Assembly (NCBI GenBank): GCA_034437075.1
Contig: DAOTVD010000242.1
Location: 1 to 14,205 of the forward strand
Length of the DNA stretch: 14,205 nt
Origin: DAOTVD01 sp034437075
Lineage (GTDB): Bacteria > Chloroflexota > Anaerolineae > Aggregatilineales > J027
Direction: 5' to 3'
In this document: piece by piece, positions 1-10,414 of the stretch
Layout of the letters: each line of letters opens with the position of its first letter
Numbering within the stretch: the first letter of the stretch is position 1
Made by a program: the position numbers and the translations under genes
Notes under the pieces: model-generated
The model's database searches: none
What the model was told of the DNA's origin: nothing
The model's input: the letters and a program-made list of their open reading frames with translations, nothing else

Positions 1-37
1 AGAATCAGAACGAGGGTATGGTTTAGGTGAGGAAAAA

Positions 38-153
38 GTTGGCAGCGACCTACTCTCCCGGGGGATCACTCCCCAAGTACCATCGGCGCAGGCAGGCTTA
101 ACGACCGGGTTCGGTATGGAGCCGGGTGTACCCCTGCCGCGAAAGCCACCAAC
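38..153 (-). rRNA. rrf: 5S ribosomal RNA
   Basis: This is the last gene of the rRNA operon and encodes the 5S RNA of the large ribosomal subunit. The minus strand carries the conserved core around CCGAACCCGG and ends near GGTCGCTGCCAA. The ends were set by helix I: TTGGTGGC (positions 152-145) pairs with GCTGCCAA (46-39), giving about 116 nt. It lies about 120 nt beyond the 23S 3' end. No convincing terminator is visible in the 37 bases beyond it, so the operon may continue outside the window. Ends are accurate to a few bases. Confidence 0.95.
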
Positions 154-193
154 AAACGGTGTCCTCACCACCACACCCTCGGGTCTGATGGTT

Positions 194-276
194 TCGCAAT
201 AACCCAAATAACGTAATGTAAGTACAGGGCATCAATCGCCAAGGTCTCCGTATCATCATCGGAGGAACATATCAGG

Positions 277-282
<6 letters not shown>
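194..282 (-). other. 23S processing stem, 3' (trailer) arm
   Basis: The RNA from this stretch is largely complementary to the stretch just upstream of 23S (3082-3204). Matching blocks include the 12-mer TCTCCGTATCAT (plus strand 245-256; minus strand 3123-3112), CATCAAT (230-236 against 3138-3132) and TCGCA (194-198 against 3204-3200), in collinear order. Such stems are the known substrate of RNase III-type pre-23S cleavage. The pairing is seen in the sequence; cleavage is inferred. Confidence 0.85.
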
Positions 283-3081
<2,799 letters not shown>

Positions 3082-3089
<8 letters not shown>

Positions 3090-3204
3090 ACTGATACGAG
3101 ATTTCCTACGCATGATACGGAGAGGTTGACCATTGATGATCTCGCTCTCGTACTTGAGCGCGTTGTTACCTTGTGCTTTTTATTACGAGATATTGGGTAT
3201 GCGA
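3082..3204 (-). other. 23S processing stem, 5' (leader) arm
   Basis: This is the upstream partner of 194-282. It holds about 34 nt more than its partner, around 3139-3170, which would bulge out as a local hairpin (CGCTC..GAGCG). The remaining blocks align collinearly with the trailer arm. It ends directly next to the 15-mer motif at 3205-3219. Confidence 0.85.
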
Positions 3205-3219
3205 TTGTTAAAGTGCGTT
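3205..3219 (-). promoter_or_regulatory. boxA-like 15-mer, spacer copy
   Basis: The minus strand reads AACGCACTTTAACAA. It resembles the E. coli rrn boxA, TGCTCTTTAACAA, the NusB/S10-dependent antitermination site. A copy with 13 of 15 identical bases occurs in the 16S leader (5383-5397). It starts 6 nt after a T-tract. Identity as boxA is inferred; the repeat itself is directly visible. Confidence 0.6.
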
Positions 3220-3225
3220 AGGACG

Positions 3226-3258
3226 AAAAAAGCTCGACACGATGTTGCGTTGCCGAGC
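3226..3258 (-). terminator. intrinsic-terminator-like hairpin in the 23S spacer
   Basis: On the minus strand GCTCGGCA (3258-3251) pairs with TGTCGAGC (3239-3232): 8 bp including one G-U, with an 11-nt loop, then six T. It lies inside the rRNA transcription unit, before 23S. Either it is bypassed by antitermination or it causes a polar drop between the tRNAs and 23S. Shape is typical of an intrinsic terminator; function is untested. Confidence 0.55.
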
Positions 3259-3387
3259 CACAGGATGGGTGCATAGGGTGGGTCACGTCACCTAAGGGGT
3301 GGGGCGACCTCGCGGATATCCTGTGGTTCTCGTTTGAGTGCTCAGAGAGCCCTCTCCTAACTCAGTTTGCTTTTGGTTAACCCGGCA

Positions 3388-3416
3388 AGTGTAGCGGGCC
3401 GGGTGGGCCTTGTCAA
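3388..3416 (-). promoter_or_regulatory. putative internal promoter ahead of 23S
   Basis: The minus strand has TTGACA (3416-3411), a 17-bp spacer and TACACT (3393-3388), 17 nt beyond the tRNA-Ala 3' end. The -35 matches the sigma-70 consensus fully, the -10 at 4 of 6, and the spacing is ideal. It could give separate transcription of 23S-5S. Chance occurrence in a GC-rich spacer is possible. Confidence 0.4.
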
Positions 3417-3433
3417 CGGCCAGTTTGGCCAGA

Positions 3434-3506
3434 TGGAGACAGCGGGACTCGAACCCACGACCCCCTGCTTGCAAAGCAGGTGCTCTCCCAACTGAGCTAT
3501 GTCCCC
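3434..3506 (-). tRNA. tRNA-Ala (anticodon TGC)
   Basis: The 73-nt cloverleaf has acceptor arm GGGGACA/TGTCTCC, D arm TAGCTCAGTTGGGAGAGCA, anticodon loop TTTGCAA with anticodon TGC, and T arm GGGTTCGAGTCCC. The discriminator base is A. CCA is not encoded (TCT follows), so the 3' end must be added by CCA-adding enzyme. It is the second tRNA in the 16S-23S spacer, a standard place for tRNA-Ala(TGC). Confidence 0.97.
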
Positions 3507-3546
3507 GCTGACAAGGGTGCTGCGAAGCGCAGGGCTTCTCAGCGAG

Positions 3547-3620
3547 TGGGAATGGATGGACTCGAACCATCGACCTCTCGCTTATCAGGCGAACGCTCTA
3601 ACCAGCTGAGCTACATTCCC
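3547..3620 (-). tRNA. tRNA-Ile (anticodon GAT)
   Basis: The 74-nt cloverleaf has acceptor arm GGGAATG/CATTCCC, D arm TAGCTCAGCTGGTTAGAGC, anticodon stem TCGC/GCGA with loop CTGATAA (anticodon GAT), and T arm ATGGTTCGAGTCCAT. The discriminator is A and CCA is not encoded. It lies 40 nt before tRNA-Ala, the usual Ile-Ala pair of bacterial rRNA spacers. Its 5' end is only 5 nt from the 16S trailer arm. Confidence 0.97.
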
Positions 3621-3625
3621 ATCCG

Positions 3626-3707
3626 CCTTAACAACACAATAGTGGCAAAGAGCGCGTTTGTTGTTTCTGTGTGCGCGCTTGGCTTGTTGCGCTTCGATGT
3701 GAGAAGT
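3626..3707 (-). other. 16S processing stem, 3' (trailer) arm
   Basis: The RNA from this stretch can pair with the 16S leader (5323-5391). CCTTAACA (3626-3633) and AATAGTGGCAAA (3638-3649) match the minus strand of 5391-5384 and 5379-5368, separated in both arms by 4 unmatched bases. Weaker pairing continues to GATGTGAGAAGT (3696-3707) against 5334-5323. This is the expected RNase III-type pre-16S stem. From here to the 16S end at 3768 lies one more GC-rich hairpin (about 3732-3757). Confidence 0.85.
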
Positions 3708-3766
3708 TTGAAGCGCGGTTACGGTGTTTGGCACCTGCGCGCGTGTGCACGCGGTGCAGTTATCCG

Positions 3767-5264
<1,498 letters not shown>

Positions 5265-5322
5265 GAAAGTTTGTTACATCATTTTGCCTCAAAGGTCAAA
5301 ATGGGGTTTGTTGCATTTTGTG

Positions 5323-5391
5323 ATTTCTCACGTAAAGCCTCGTCACAAACAGAAAACCAAACTGCTGTTTGCCACTATTCTACTGTTAAGG
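5323..5391 (-). other. 16S processing stem, 5' (leader) arm
   Basis: This is the partner of 3626-3707. The best block pairs 20 of 24 positions around a symmetric 4x4 internal loop. The first pairing block, CCTTAACA, is shared with the boxA-like 15-mer, so antiterminator binding and stem formation would use the same bases. Confidence 0.85.
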
Positions 5392-5397
5392 TGCGTT
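5383..5397 (-). promoter_or_regulatory. boxA-like 15-mer, leader copy
   Basis: The minus strand reads AACGCACCTTAACAG, matching the spacer copy (3205-3219) at 13 of 15 bases. It begins 7 nt after a T-tract, against 6 nt in the spacer. The similarity to the rrn boxA core supports a transcription-elongation role. Because it also forms part of the 16S stem, conservation for pairing alone cannot be excluded here. Confidence 0.55.
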
Positions 5398-5404
5398 CTG
5401 GCAT

Positions 5405-5431
5405 AAAAAAACCGCTGCTGCGGGCAACGGT
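5405..5431 (-). terminator. intrinsic-terminator-like hairpin in the 16S leader
   Basis: On the minus strand ACCGTTGC (5431-5424) pairs with GCAGCGGT (5418-5411), 8 bp with one G-T wobble and a 5-nt loop, followed by a run of seven T (5411-5405). It would stop transcripts arriving from the upstream operon, whose last stop codon is at 5656-5658. It also lies downstream of the predicted rRNA promoter, so rRNA transcription must either pass it or start later. Confidence 0.65.
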
Positions 5432-5435
5432 GGGG

Positions 5436-5500
5436 CACATCCATAGAAAGCGGGTGTCGAGTTTGCTCGACGTCTGGCGCATCTATATGGGGTGGATGTG
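5436..5500 (-). other. large leader hairpin
   Basis: CACATCCA (minus strand 5500-5493) pairs with TGGATGTG (5443-5436). Inside, GTCGAG and CTCGAC form a perfect 6-bp hairpin with a CAAA tetraloop (5471-5456), and ATAGA can pair with TCTAT. It ends 4 nt before the terminator-like hairpin, giving a tandem-hairpin leader. No known riboswitch class is recognised. Confidence 0.5.
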
Positions 5501-5586
5501 TCAACCTCCTTGCCATGAACTCGGTTGTCACGGAATTGCCGCCGCAAGTTTGACTTTGGTTTGGCGAATTCCTCGAACGTGACAAC

Positions 5587-5615
5587 ATCTTACAACGACC
5601 CCGCATACCCGTCAA
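5587..5615 (-). promoter_or_regulatory. putative rRNA operon promoter
   Basis: The minus strand has TTGACG (5615-5610), a 17-bp spacer and TAAGAT (5592-5587). The upstream side, towards the stop codon at 5656, is A/T-rich and could serve as an UP element. A start near 5578-5580 gives a leader of about 315 nt. A second TTGACA at 5504-5499 has no good -10 at proper distance. Confidence 0.5.
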
Positions 5616-5655
5616 GGGTTTCAAACCATTTTGGGTTATATTGGGATAAATTCGG

Positions 5656-6690
5656 TTAACGTGATGCCTGTGATTGGTTAACCCATTCTTCCCAGTAGGC
5701 ATCTAATTCGAATAAATCGGTCTGTTCCCAAGGATAAAGCCCCACGTAATCAATTTCGTCGCCTGCATCGCGTGCCCGCGTAATGCCCGCAAATACCCCA
5801 TTCAATGCGCTGGTCACATTTTCGACCTCTGGATCATAGCCAATTTCGCGCTCATAGGTCGGTAACGCGATGACAAATGTCATTTCAATTTGTAACTCGC
5901 TAATAATTTCGGCATACGTTGCCACTTGATAAGCGACCCATTGTTCGTAGTCGGAAATGGTATTTAGGCCGCTGGCATGGCTCATTAGCACCATTTCGTC
6001 CACATTTAGCGCAATGCGCCGCTTGTAATCCTGGCTCCAATTCAGATCATCCGGCACGTTGGGCGTCGCTGGTACGTCGGGGTCAGCCGGGATGCGATCG
6101 GGCGGCACGGTGATAGACAGGGGGGTTTGCGGACCGATAGCCGCGCGTAAATCGCGCAGTAAGCTGACAAAATCCTCGCTATTGTCAGGAATCGACCGGG
6201 CTTGGAGGTGAATACCGCTGTAATTTTGTTCCCGCACAACATTTTCTGCAATGCTCACCAACTGCGCGCGCGACTCGTCAGCCACGACACGCGAAAAATC
6301 AACAGTGAGCCAAACATACAATTCTATGCTACCTGTACTATTTCGAAAACGTTCGGCAAAGTTACGGCTATAAGGCAGTTCGATCAACTCGCGACTCTCA
6401 CCATGCCAGACGTGGGTTTCAGCATAGACCCGCCCAATACCATTATCTTGCATGATCGTGACCATACTCTGCACTTCATCCAAGCTGCGGTCTTCTTGTG
6501 TCCATTCGCGCGTTAGCCAGGTGCGGTTATTTTCCACCCGGGTTTGGTTGCCCAGTAATGCTTGAATATCAGGCGCAAAAAGTGCGGTCAATGTAATAAG
6601 CGCTATAAACCCAGCGAGGGCGAATAAGAAGGTCACAATACGCGGAATATCGCTTTTGTGTTGAACGATGTGCCCTCGATCGTGTTTCAT
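5656..6690 (-). CDS. membrane-anchored TIM-barrel-like protein, function unknown
   Basis: This encodes 344 residues and is the last gene of the eight-gene operon. The frame is open further upstream, but the ATG at 6690 overlaps the dgkA stop as ATGA, and the upstream extension lies wholly within dgkA, so this start is preferred. Residues 15-39 form one hydrophobic segment, so the rest probably faces outside. Residues about 57-335 alternate strands and helices like a (beta/alpha)8 barrel. The stretch YSGIHLQARSIPDNSEDF (157-174) followed by LLRDLRAAIG and LSITVPP looks like strand 4 and its helix in GH18-like proteins, but the catalytic DxxDxDxE pattern is absent. It may be a non-catalytic or diverged glycosidase-fold protein. 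The fold assignment is inference; the anchor is clear. Confidence 0.75.
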   Translation of the reverse strand: MKHDRGHIVQHKSDIPRIVTFLFALAGFIALITLTALFAPDIQALLGNQTRVENNRTWLTREWTQEDRSLDEVQSMVTIMQDNGIGRVYAETHVWHGESRELIELPYSRNFAERFRNSTGSIELYVWLTVDFSRVVADESRAQLVSIAENVVREQNYSGIHLQARSIPDNSEDFVSLLRDLRAAIGPQTPLSITVPPDRIPADPDVPATPNVPDDLNWSQDYKRRIALNVDEMVLMSHASGLNTISDYEQWVAYQVATYAEIISELQIEMTFVIALPTYEREIGYDPEVENVTSALNGVFAGITRARDAGDEIDYVGLYPWEQTDLFELDAYWEEWVNQSQASR

Positions 6691-7118
6691 GCGAGCTTGT
6701 CCCAAAGTGGTGGTAAAAGCAATAAACACGCGATAATCAACGCCATGACTGCCGCCAATAGCGCGGCACCGGCGCCAATATCCTTGGCCAAGTGGGCCAT
6801 CGGGTGATACTCGGGCGCGGCGATATTCACAGTAGCCTCTATAGCGGCGTTCATAAATTCCGCTAAGCCGTTTAGGCCGATAACCAACACCAATATGGCC
6901 CATGTCGTATTATCTAGCCCCAGCCATAAGCCCAAGATCAACACTAGGAGCGTCGCCAGGGCTTGAATACGCACATTTTTGGCATAGCGCATCATATGCA
7001 AACATCCGGCGAGCGCATACACGAAGCTACGCCACCGCCCACGGCTCAATTGGTAACTGTAGCCATCCATTCGGATGCGTAACGTCTTCTTGACGTGATC
7101 TCGCAGAAAATTACTCAT
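6687..7118 (-). CDS. dgkA: diacylglycerol kinase / undecaprenol kinase family protein
   Basis: This 143-residue integral membrane kinase of the small DgkA family most likely phosphorylates undecaprenol (Gram-positive type) or diacylglycerol, for recycling of lipid carriers. Three hydrophobic segments lie near 51-69, 72-97 and 113-136. The family signature is present: GLNGLAEFMNAAIEATVN (81-98), with E87, N90 and E94, and PEYHPMAHLAKDIGAGA (102-118), with K112 and D113. An N stands where many members have D in IEAxxD (residue 98). The N-terminus is about 15 residues longer than typical. It overlaps ybeY by 8 bp and the next gene by 4 bp, so translational coupling is likely. Substrate cannot be decided from sequence. 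Confidence 0.92.
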   Translation of the reverse strand: MSNFLRDHVKKTLRIRMDGYSYQLSRGRWRSFVYALAGCLHMMRYAKNVRIQALATLLVLILGLWLGLDNTTWAILVLVIGLNGLAEFMNAAIEATVNIAAPEYHPMAHLAKDIGAGAALLAAVMALIIACLLLLPPLWDKLA

Positions 7119-7593
7119 GAATATAATCAGGCACCGTTATGGATATGCCGAGTTGGGCTAAGCAGGTGTTTTGCATGTGCCACATGGCCTGCTGATTCTC
7201 GGCGGTGTCGTGGTCGTACCCCAGCAGATGCAAGGCACCGTGTATGACCAACAAGCTGAGTTCTTCCATTAAACTATGTTCAACCGTATCAATACGGCGC
7301 TTGATGTATGGAAAACTGATGATGATGTCGCCCAGGTAATGGCTTTCGTCATCATCAGATACCCCAGGCGGCAGCGGTTCTGCCGAAAAGGATAAAATAT
7401 CCGTTGGGCCGGACTGCCCGCGAAATGATTTGTTCATCTCCGCTATTTGTTCATCGGACACGAAGACAATGGTCAGGCTTGCGTGGTCTGGGGCGTTGGC
7501 CCATTGAAGACTATGGGCGGCCACATGGCGCAGGCGTTCGAGATCAGTCAGCGGGAATTCAGCCGCATTTTGGATGTCAATCGTGTAACTCAT
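7111..7593 (-). CDS. ybeY: endoribonuclease YbeY (16S rRNA maturation)
   Basis: This 160-residue protein is a zinc-dependent single-strand endoribonuclease needed for 16S rRNA 3'-end maturation and ribosome quality control in other bacteria. The metal-binding signature HGALHLLGYDH gives H118, H122 and H128 at the usual place near the C-terminus. The preceding FRGQSGPTDILSFS (57-70) and LGDIIIS (87-93) are also family-typical. Length is normal. The start overlaps the stop of the 7TM-HD gene as ATGA; no strong Shine-Dalgarno is seen, consistent with coupled translation. The gene order 7TM-HD, ybeY, dgkA is the same as in Bacillus. The operon runs directly towards the rRNA operon whose product YbeY would process. 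Confidence 0.96.
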   Translation of the reverse strand: MSYTIDIQNAAEFPLTDLERLRHVAAHSLQWANAPDHASLTIVFVSDEQIAEMNKSFRGQSGPTDILSFSAEPLPPGVSDDDESHYLGDIIISFPYIKRRIDTVEHSLMEELSLLVIHGALHLLGYDHDTAENQQAMWHMQNTCLAQLGISITVPDYIHE

Positions 7594-9947
7594 GGTGCGC
7601 TTTCATCTGTTGTGGACGACTTACGTTGCTCGCCCGTCTTGCGTTTGGTATCCGGCGTGCGTTGTTCGCTAGTTTTGCGTTTGGGGCTGTCTGTTGAGGG
7701 GGTAGATGACGCGGGCAAGATCGGGACATCAGAAACCGGACTTAACGGCTGGGTCTCGATCTTGTCATCAGGAACGAAGATAGGCTCTTCATCAATATCA
7801 GTGACCCATGCTTTATTGGTAGGTTTTTCCAGTTTGGATTGCCGGCTTTTGTATTCAATCCGAGGATGATACATGGCTTGCAAGGTTTCAATGAATGTGT
7901 GTCGGATAATTTTGATCTCGTTCAGCGTCAATCCGCTATTGTCTAATTGCCCTTCACTGAGCCGGAGTTCAAAAATATGATTGACGGTATCTTCAATATC
8001 CTGTTTTTTGGATGGGCGCCGTGAGCGTGTCGCGCTTTCGCAGCCATCCGCTAGCATCATGATGCCTGTTTCGCGGCTACGAGGGGCCGGGCCAGGGTAG
8101 GTAAAATCACGAATATCGATTTGATTTGGGTGTTCGCCTGCCTGCTCGATGGCCTGTGTATAAAAATACAATACCTGGGTGGTGCCATGATGTTCCAAGA
8201 TAAAATCACGAATTCGCTGGGGTAAGTTGGCACGCCGAGCCATTTTATCCCCTTCTATTACATGGCCGATGATGACCTTCGCGCTCTGATGAGGGTCGTT
8301 TAGGTCATTATGCGGATTAATGCCGGGCGTGGTGTTTTCCACAAAGAATAGGGGATTGAGCGTTTTACCGATGTCATGATACATCGCGGCCACGCGCACC
8401 AGTTGCGCATTAGCGCCGATAGCTTGGGCTGCCAATTCGGAAAGATTGGCCACTTGCAGGCTGTGCTGATACGTACCCGGTGCCTCGCGCAGAAGTCTTT
8501 TCAGCAACTCTTGTTTGCTATCGATAAGCTGGTCAAGCTTGACGCTCGTTGGCAAGTTATATAACCCGGTGATGAAGTATAAGGCGCCCAGTGCAAATAA
8601 AGGCGAAAATACCCCGACGACCATACCCATCACCCCTCGCAAAAGCAGCGTATCCAGATCGGGCACGGGCTCCGCAATACTGGCAAAAACCAGAATAACC
8701 AATACATTCCCCAGCCCGATCAACACGCCAGGGAAGAAGTAGCGTTCGATCTTTTCGATCTGCTGTAATGACAAGATGCCGAAAATGCCGCCGACCAAGA
8801 TATACATCATCATTTCGAGGGCATTCTCGTTGCCATAGACGATCCCAACAAGCGTGGCTAGCATGGCCATGGCCAAAATGGCGAATTGTTGGGTGGCTAA
8901 ACTGGTCAGCAGCAAACCCAGTGTAGCCGAGGGGTAAAGATACGGCAGTGCAAAACCGCGCGGCCCGAATAAATTGGCCAGGGCTAGAAAGATCAAAAAA
9001 AGCCCGCCCAGCAAGGATAAGATGCGCCGCTGGCTCAGTAATTTCGGGTAGAACCGATCTAGGTAGACCGCAAAAATAACGGTCACTAAGACCATGGCAA
9101 GCGCAGACCCCAAAAATATGCGAATCTGAAAGCCTTCTTCTTGCAACAAGTTGAACTGGCGCAAGGCTTCCATGTCCAGGTCGGTGACGATGCTCCCAGC
9201 GCGCACAATTAACTGCCCTTGCTCGAAACTACGCTCTTGAATCGGCACAGTCTGGGCGGCTTGGGTCTGGCGTGTGACGGTTGCTTCTTCGTTAAAAAAT
9301 GTATTGGGCTGGATGACATCTTCGCTGATAGCGACGATGATTTCGGCTTCGCTATTTGAAAAGCGGCTCGCTACGCTGTTGAGTAATGTACTCCGGACGG
9401 CATCTAATCGGTCTGGCCGAATATCTTGTTGCATAGTGCGCTCGACAAGCGCCGATATCTCGTTACTGATGAGGTCCCAACGCGCATCAGGGAGCCCAAC
9501 GATCGCTTGCCACTGTTCTTCATTAACGGTTAGTGCTTCGATGAGCAGCAAGTCTTCGATTTGTTGAGCCGTTGAGGCGTAGATATCATGCCGTATAGCG
9601 TTAATGTAATTGGTAATGTTGCGCGCCAACCGAATTTGTTGCCGTGTGACATCCGGGTTGGGGTCATACACGGGGTCAACGCGCTCAATAGCATCTTGGC
9701 GCACCTGTTGGGTTAAGACATCACTGTTGTATGTCAGGCTACCAGGTGCCAGAATATCTTCAGATGCGACAGCCCCCACTCGCAAATCAAGCTGATCTTG
9801 CTGCGCGACGAGCCGATCGGCGGTTAAGGCCAGGGTACCCAGCAGCACAAATAGCGCCACGGCGCTCATATTGACCAAGCGCGTGAGACGTTTACGAATC
9901 GGCTGGCGCCGCTCTGGGGGCAAGCGCTGAAGCCAAAAATCAATCAT
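7590..9947 (-). CDS. pgpH: 7TM-HD phosphohydrolase, PgpH/YqfF family (predicted c-di-AMP phosphodiesterase)
   Basis: This 785-residue membrane protein has the full 7TM-HD architecture. There is one N-terminal membrane segment (about 28-43), an extracytoplasmic domain (45-275), seven membrane helices (about 277-461) and a cytoplasmic HD domain (about 490-695). The metal ligands are visible: H495 in YQHS, H524-D525 in YHDIGK, H562, H586-H587 and D634 in ADGCE. Listeria PgpH, of the same architecture, hydrolyses cyclic di-AMP to pApA; the same role is inferred here. The C-terminal tail (about 700-785) is a non-conserved Pro/Ser/Thr/Lys-rich extension with a 12-residue repeat, KRKTSEQR at 756 and KRKTGEQR at 768. 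It overlaps yqeY and ybeY by 4 bp each. No diadenylate cyclase gene is in the window. Confidence 0.93.
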   Translation of the reverse strand: MIDFWLQRLPPERRQPIRKRLTRLVNMSAVALFVLLGTLALTADRLVAQQDQLDLRVGAVASEDILAPGSLTYNSDVLTQQVRQDAIERVDPVYDPNPDVTRQQIRLARNITNYINAIRHDIYASTAQQIEDLLLIEALTVNEEQWQAIVGLPDARWDLISNEISALVERTMQQDIRPDRLDAVRSTLLNSVASRFSNSEAEIIVAISEDVIQPNTFFNEEATVTRQTQAAQTVPIQERSFEQGQLIVRAGSIVTDLDMEALRQFNLLQEEGFQIRIFLGSALAMVLVTVIFAVYLDRFYPKLLSQRRILSLLGGLFLIFLALANLFGPRGFALPYLYPSATLGLLLTSLATQQFAILAMAMLATLVGIVYGNENALEMMMYILVGGIFGILSLQQIEKIERYFFPGVLIGLGNVLVILVFASIAEPVPDLDTLLLRGVMGMVVGVFSPLFALGALYFITGLYNLPTSVKLDQLIDSKQELLKRLLREAPGTYQHSLQVANLSELAAQAIGANAQLVRVAAMYHDIGKTLNPLFFVENTTPGINPHNDLNDPHQSAKVIIGHVIEGDKMARRANLPQRIRDFILEHHGTTQVLYFYTQAIEQAGEHPNQIDIRDFTYPGPAPRSRETGIMMLADGCESATRSRRPSKKQDIEDTVNHIFELRLSEGQLDNSGLTLNEIKIIRHTFIETLQAMYHPRIEYKSRQSKLEKPTNKAWVTDIDEEPIFVPDDKIETQPLSPVSDVPILPASSTPSTDSPKRKTSEQRTPDTKRKTGEQRKSSTTDESAP
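7623..7684 (-). repeat. 36-bp imperfect tandem repeat in the 7TM-HD gene tail
   Basis: Two related units (7623-7648 and 7659-7684) lie 36 bp apart and encode KRKTxEQR twice, 12 residues apart. They sit in the disordered C-terminal tail. Several third-position differences show that the duplication is not very recent, or that the protein repeat is selected. Confidence 0.7.
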
Positions 9948-10384
9948 TCGGTTAATAAATCTTTCACCACCGCACTCACGAGCTTACCATCAGCTCGCCC
10001 TTTGACCTGGGGCATCAAAACGCCCATTACTTTGCCCATATCCGCTGGGCTTTGCGCGCCGCTTTGGGCGATAGCATCTTGTACCAAGGCTTCGAGTTCC
10101 TCCCGACTGAGTTGTTCGGGCAGATACGTTTGGATGAGAGCTAACTCGCGCTGTTCATCGTCGGTTGCGCGGCCCATTTTCTCTAGCTCAGCGATAGTTT
10201 CTTCGCGGCGTTTGGCCTCTTTTTGCAAGATGCCGATCACATCGTCTTCAGATGCCTCGGTTTGCTTGTCGATTTCAAATTGCTTGATGGCCGCGCTCAG
10301 GCCGCGCAAAGTATCGCGCTTGAATTTATCGCCAGACTTCATGGCGTCTTTCATCTCAGCAGTAATACGTTCTTTTGGGTGCAT
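9944..10384 (-). CDS. yqeY: GatB/YqeY domain protein
   Basis: This 146-residue protein matches the stand-alone YqeY family, related to the C-terminal tail domain of the amidotransferase subunit GatB. The family pattern is clear: an early KxAMKSGDKFKRDTLRGLSAAIKQFEID, then QKEAKRREETIAELEKMGR, LALIQTYLPEQLS, and near the end DMGKVMGVLMPQVKGRADGKLVS. The cellular role of YqeY proteins is poorly known; a tRNA-related function is often supposed. The start at 10384 has GAGGA 6 nt upstream. Its last codon and stop overlap the 7TM-HD start (ATGA), and the HIT gene ends 30 nt upstream. In Bacillus, yqeY is also close to mtaB (yqeV). Confidence 0.94.
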   Translation of the reverse strand: MHPKERITAEMKDAMKSGDKFKRDTLRGLSAAIKQFEIDKQTEASEDDVIGILQKEAKRREETIAELEKMGRATDDEQRELALIQTYLPEQLSREELEALVQDAIAQSGAQSPADMGKVMGVLMPQVKGRADGKLVSAVVKDLLTE

Positions 10385-10414
10385 ATCGTCCTCATTTCAT
10401 GTTTTGTTAGCAGC

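Larger units (their letters stand above)
3090..3433 (-). other. tRNA-Ala to 23S internal transcribed spacer
   Basis: This 344-nt spacer has no gene. Reading in the direction of transcription it holds a promoter-like pair (3416-3388), a stretch without recognisable elements (about 3387-3259), a hairpin with a T-tract (3258-3226), a 15-mer motif (3219-3205) and the 23S leader arm (3204-3082). Open frames crossing it are shadows and show no coding character. Confidence 0.8.
5265..5577 (-). other. rRNA leader region
   Basis: This is the stretch between the predicted transcription start (about 5578) and the 16S 5' end. In transcript order it holds GCGGCGGCAA (5545-5536), a large hairpin (5500-5436), a terminator-like hairpin (5431-5405), the boxA-like 15-mer (5397-5383) and the 16S leader arm (5391-5323). 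GCGGCGGCAA is partly complementary to TTGCCCGC in the terminator hairpin and could compete with it; this is only an idea. I see no gene here on either strand. Confidence 0.7.

Noticed and set aside
5476..5504. Second rRNA promoter using TTGACA at 5504-5499
   Set aside because: At 17 bp the -10 would be TGCGCC; the nearby TATAGA is only 11 bp away. The hexamer is also part of the leader hairpin.
6691..6903. Longer start for the barrel-like protein adding 71 residues
   Set aside because: The extension is the antisense-free shifted frame of dgkA, has no hydrophobic or conserved content, and the ATGA overlap at 6687-6690 gives a natural start.
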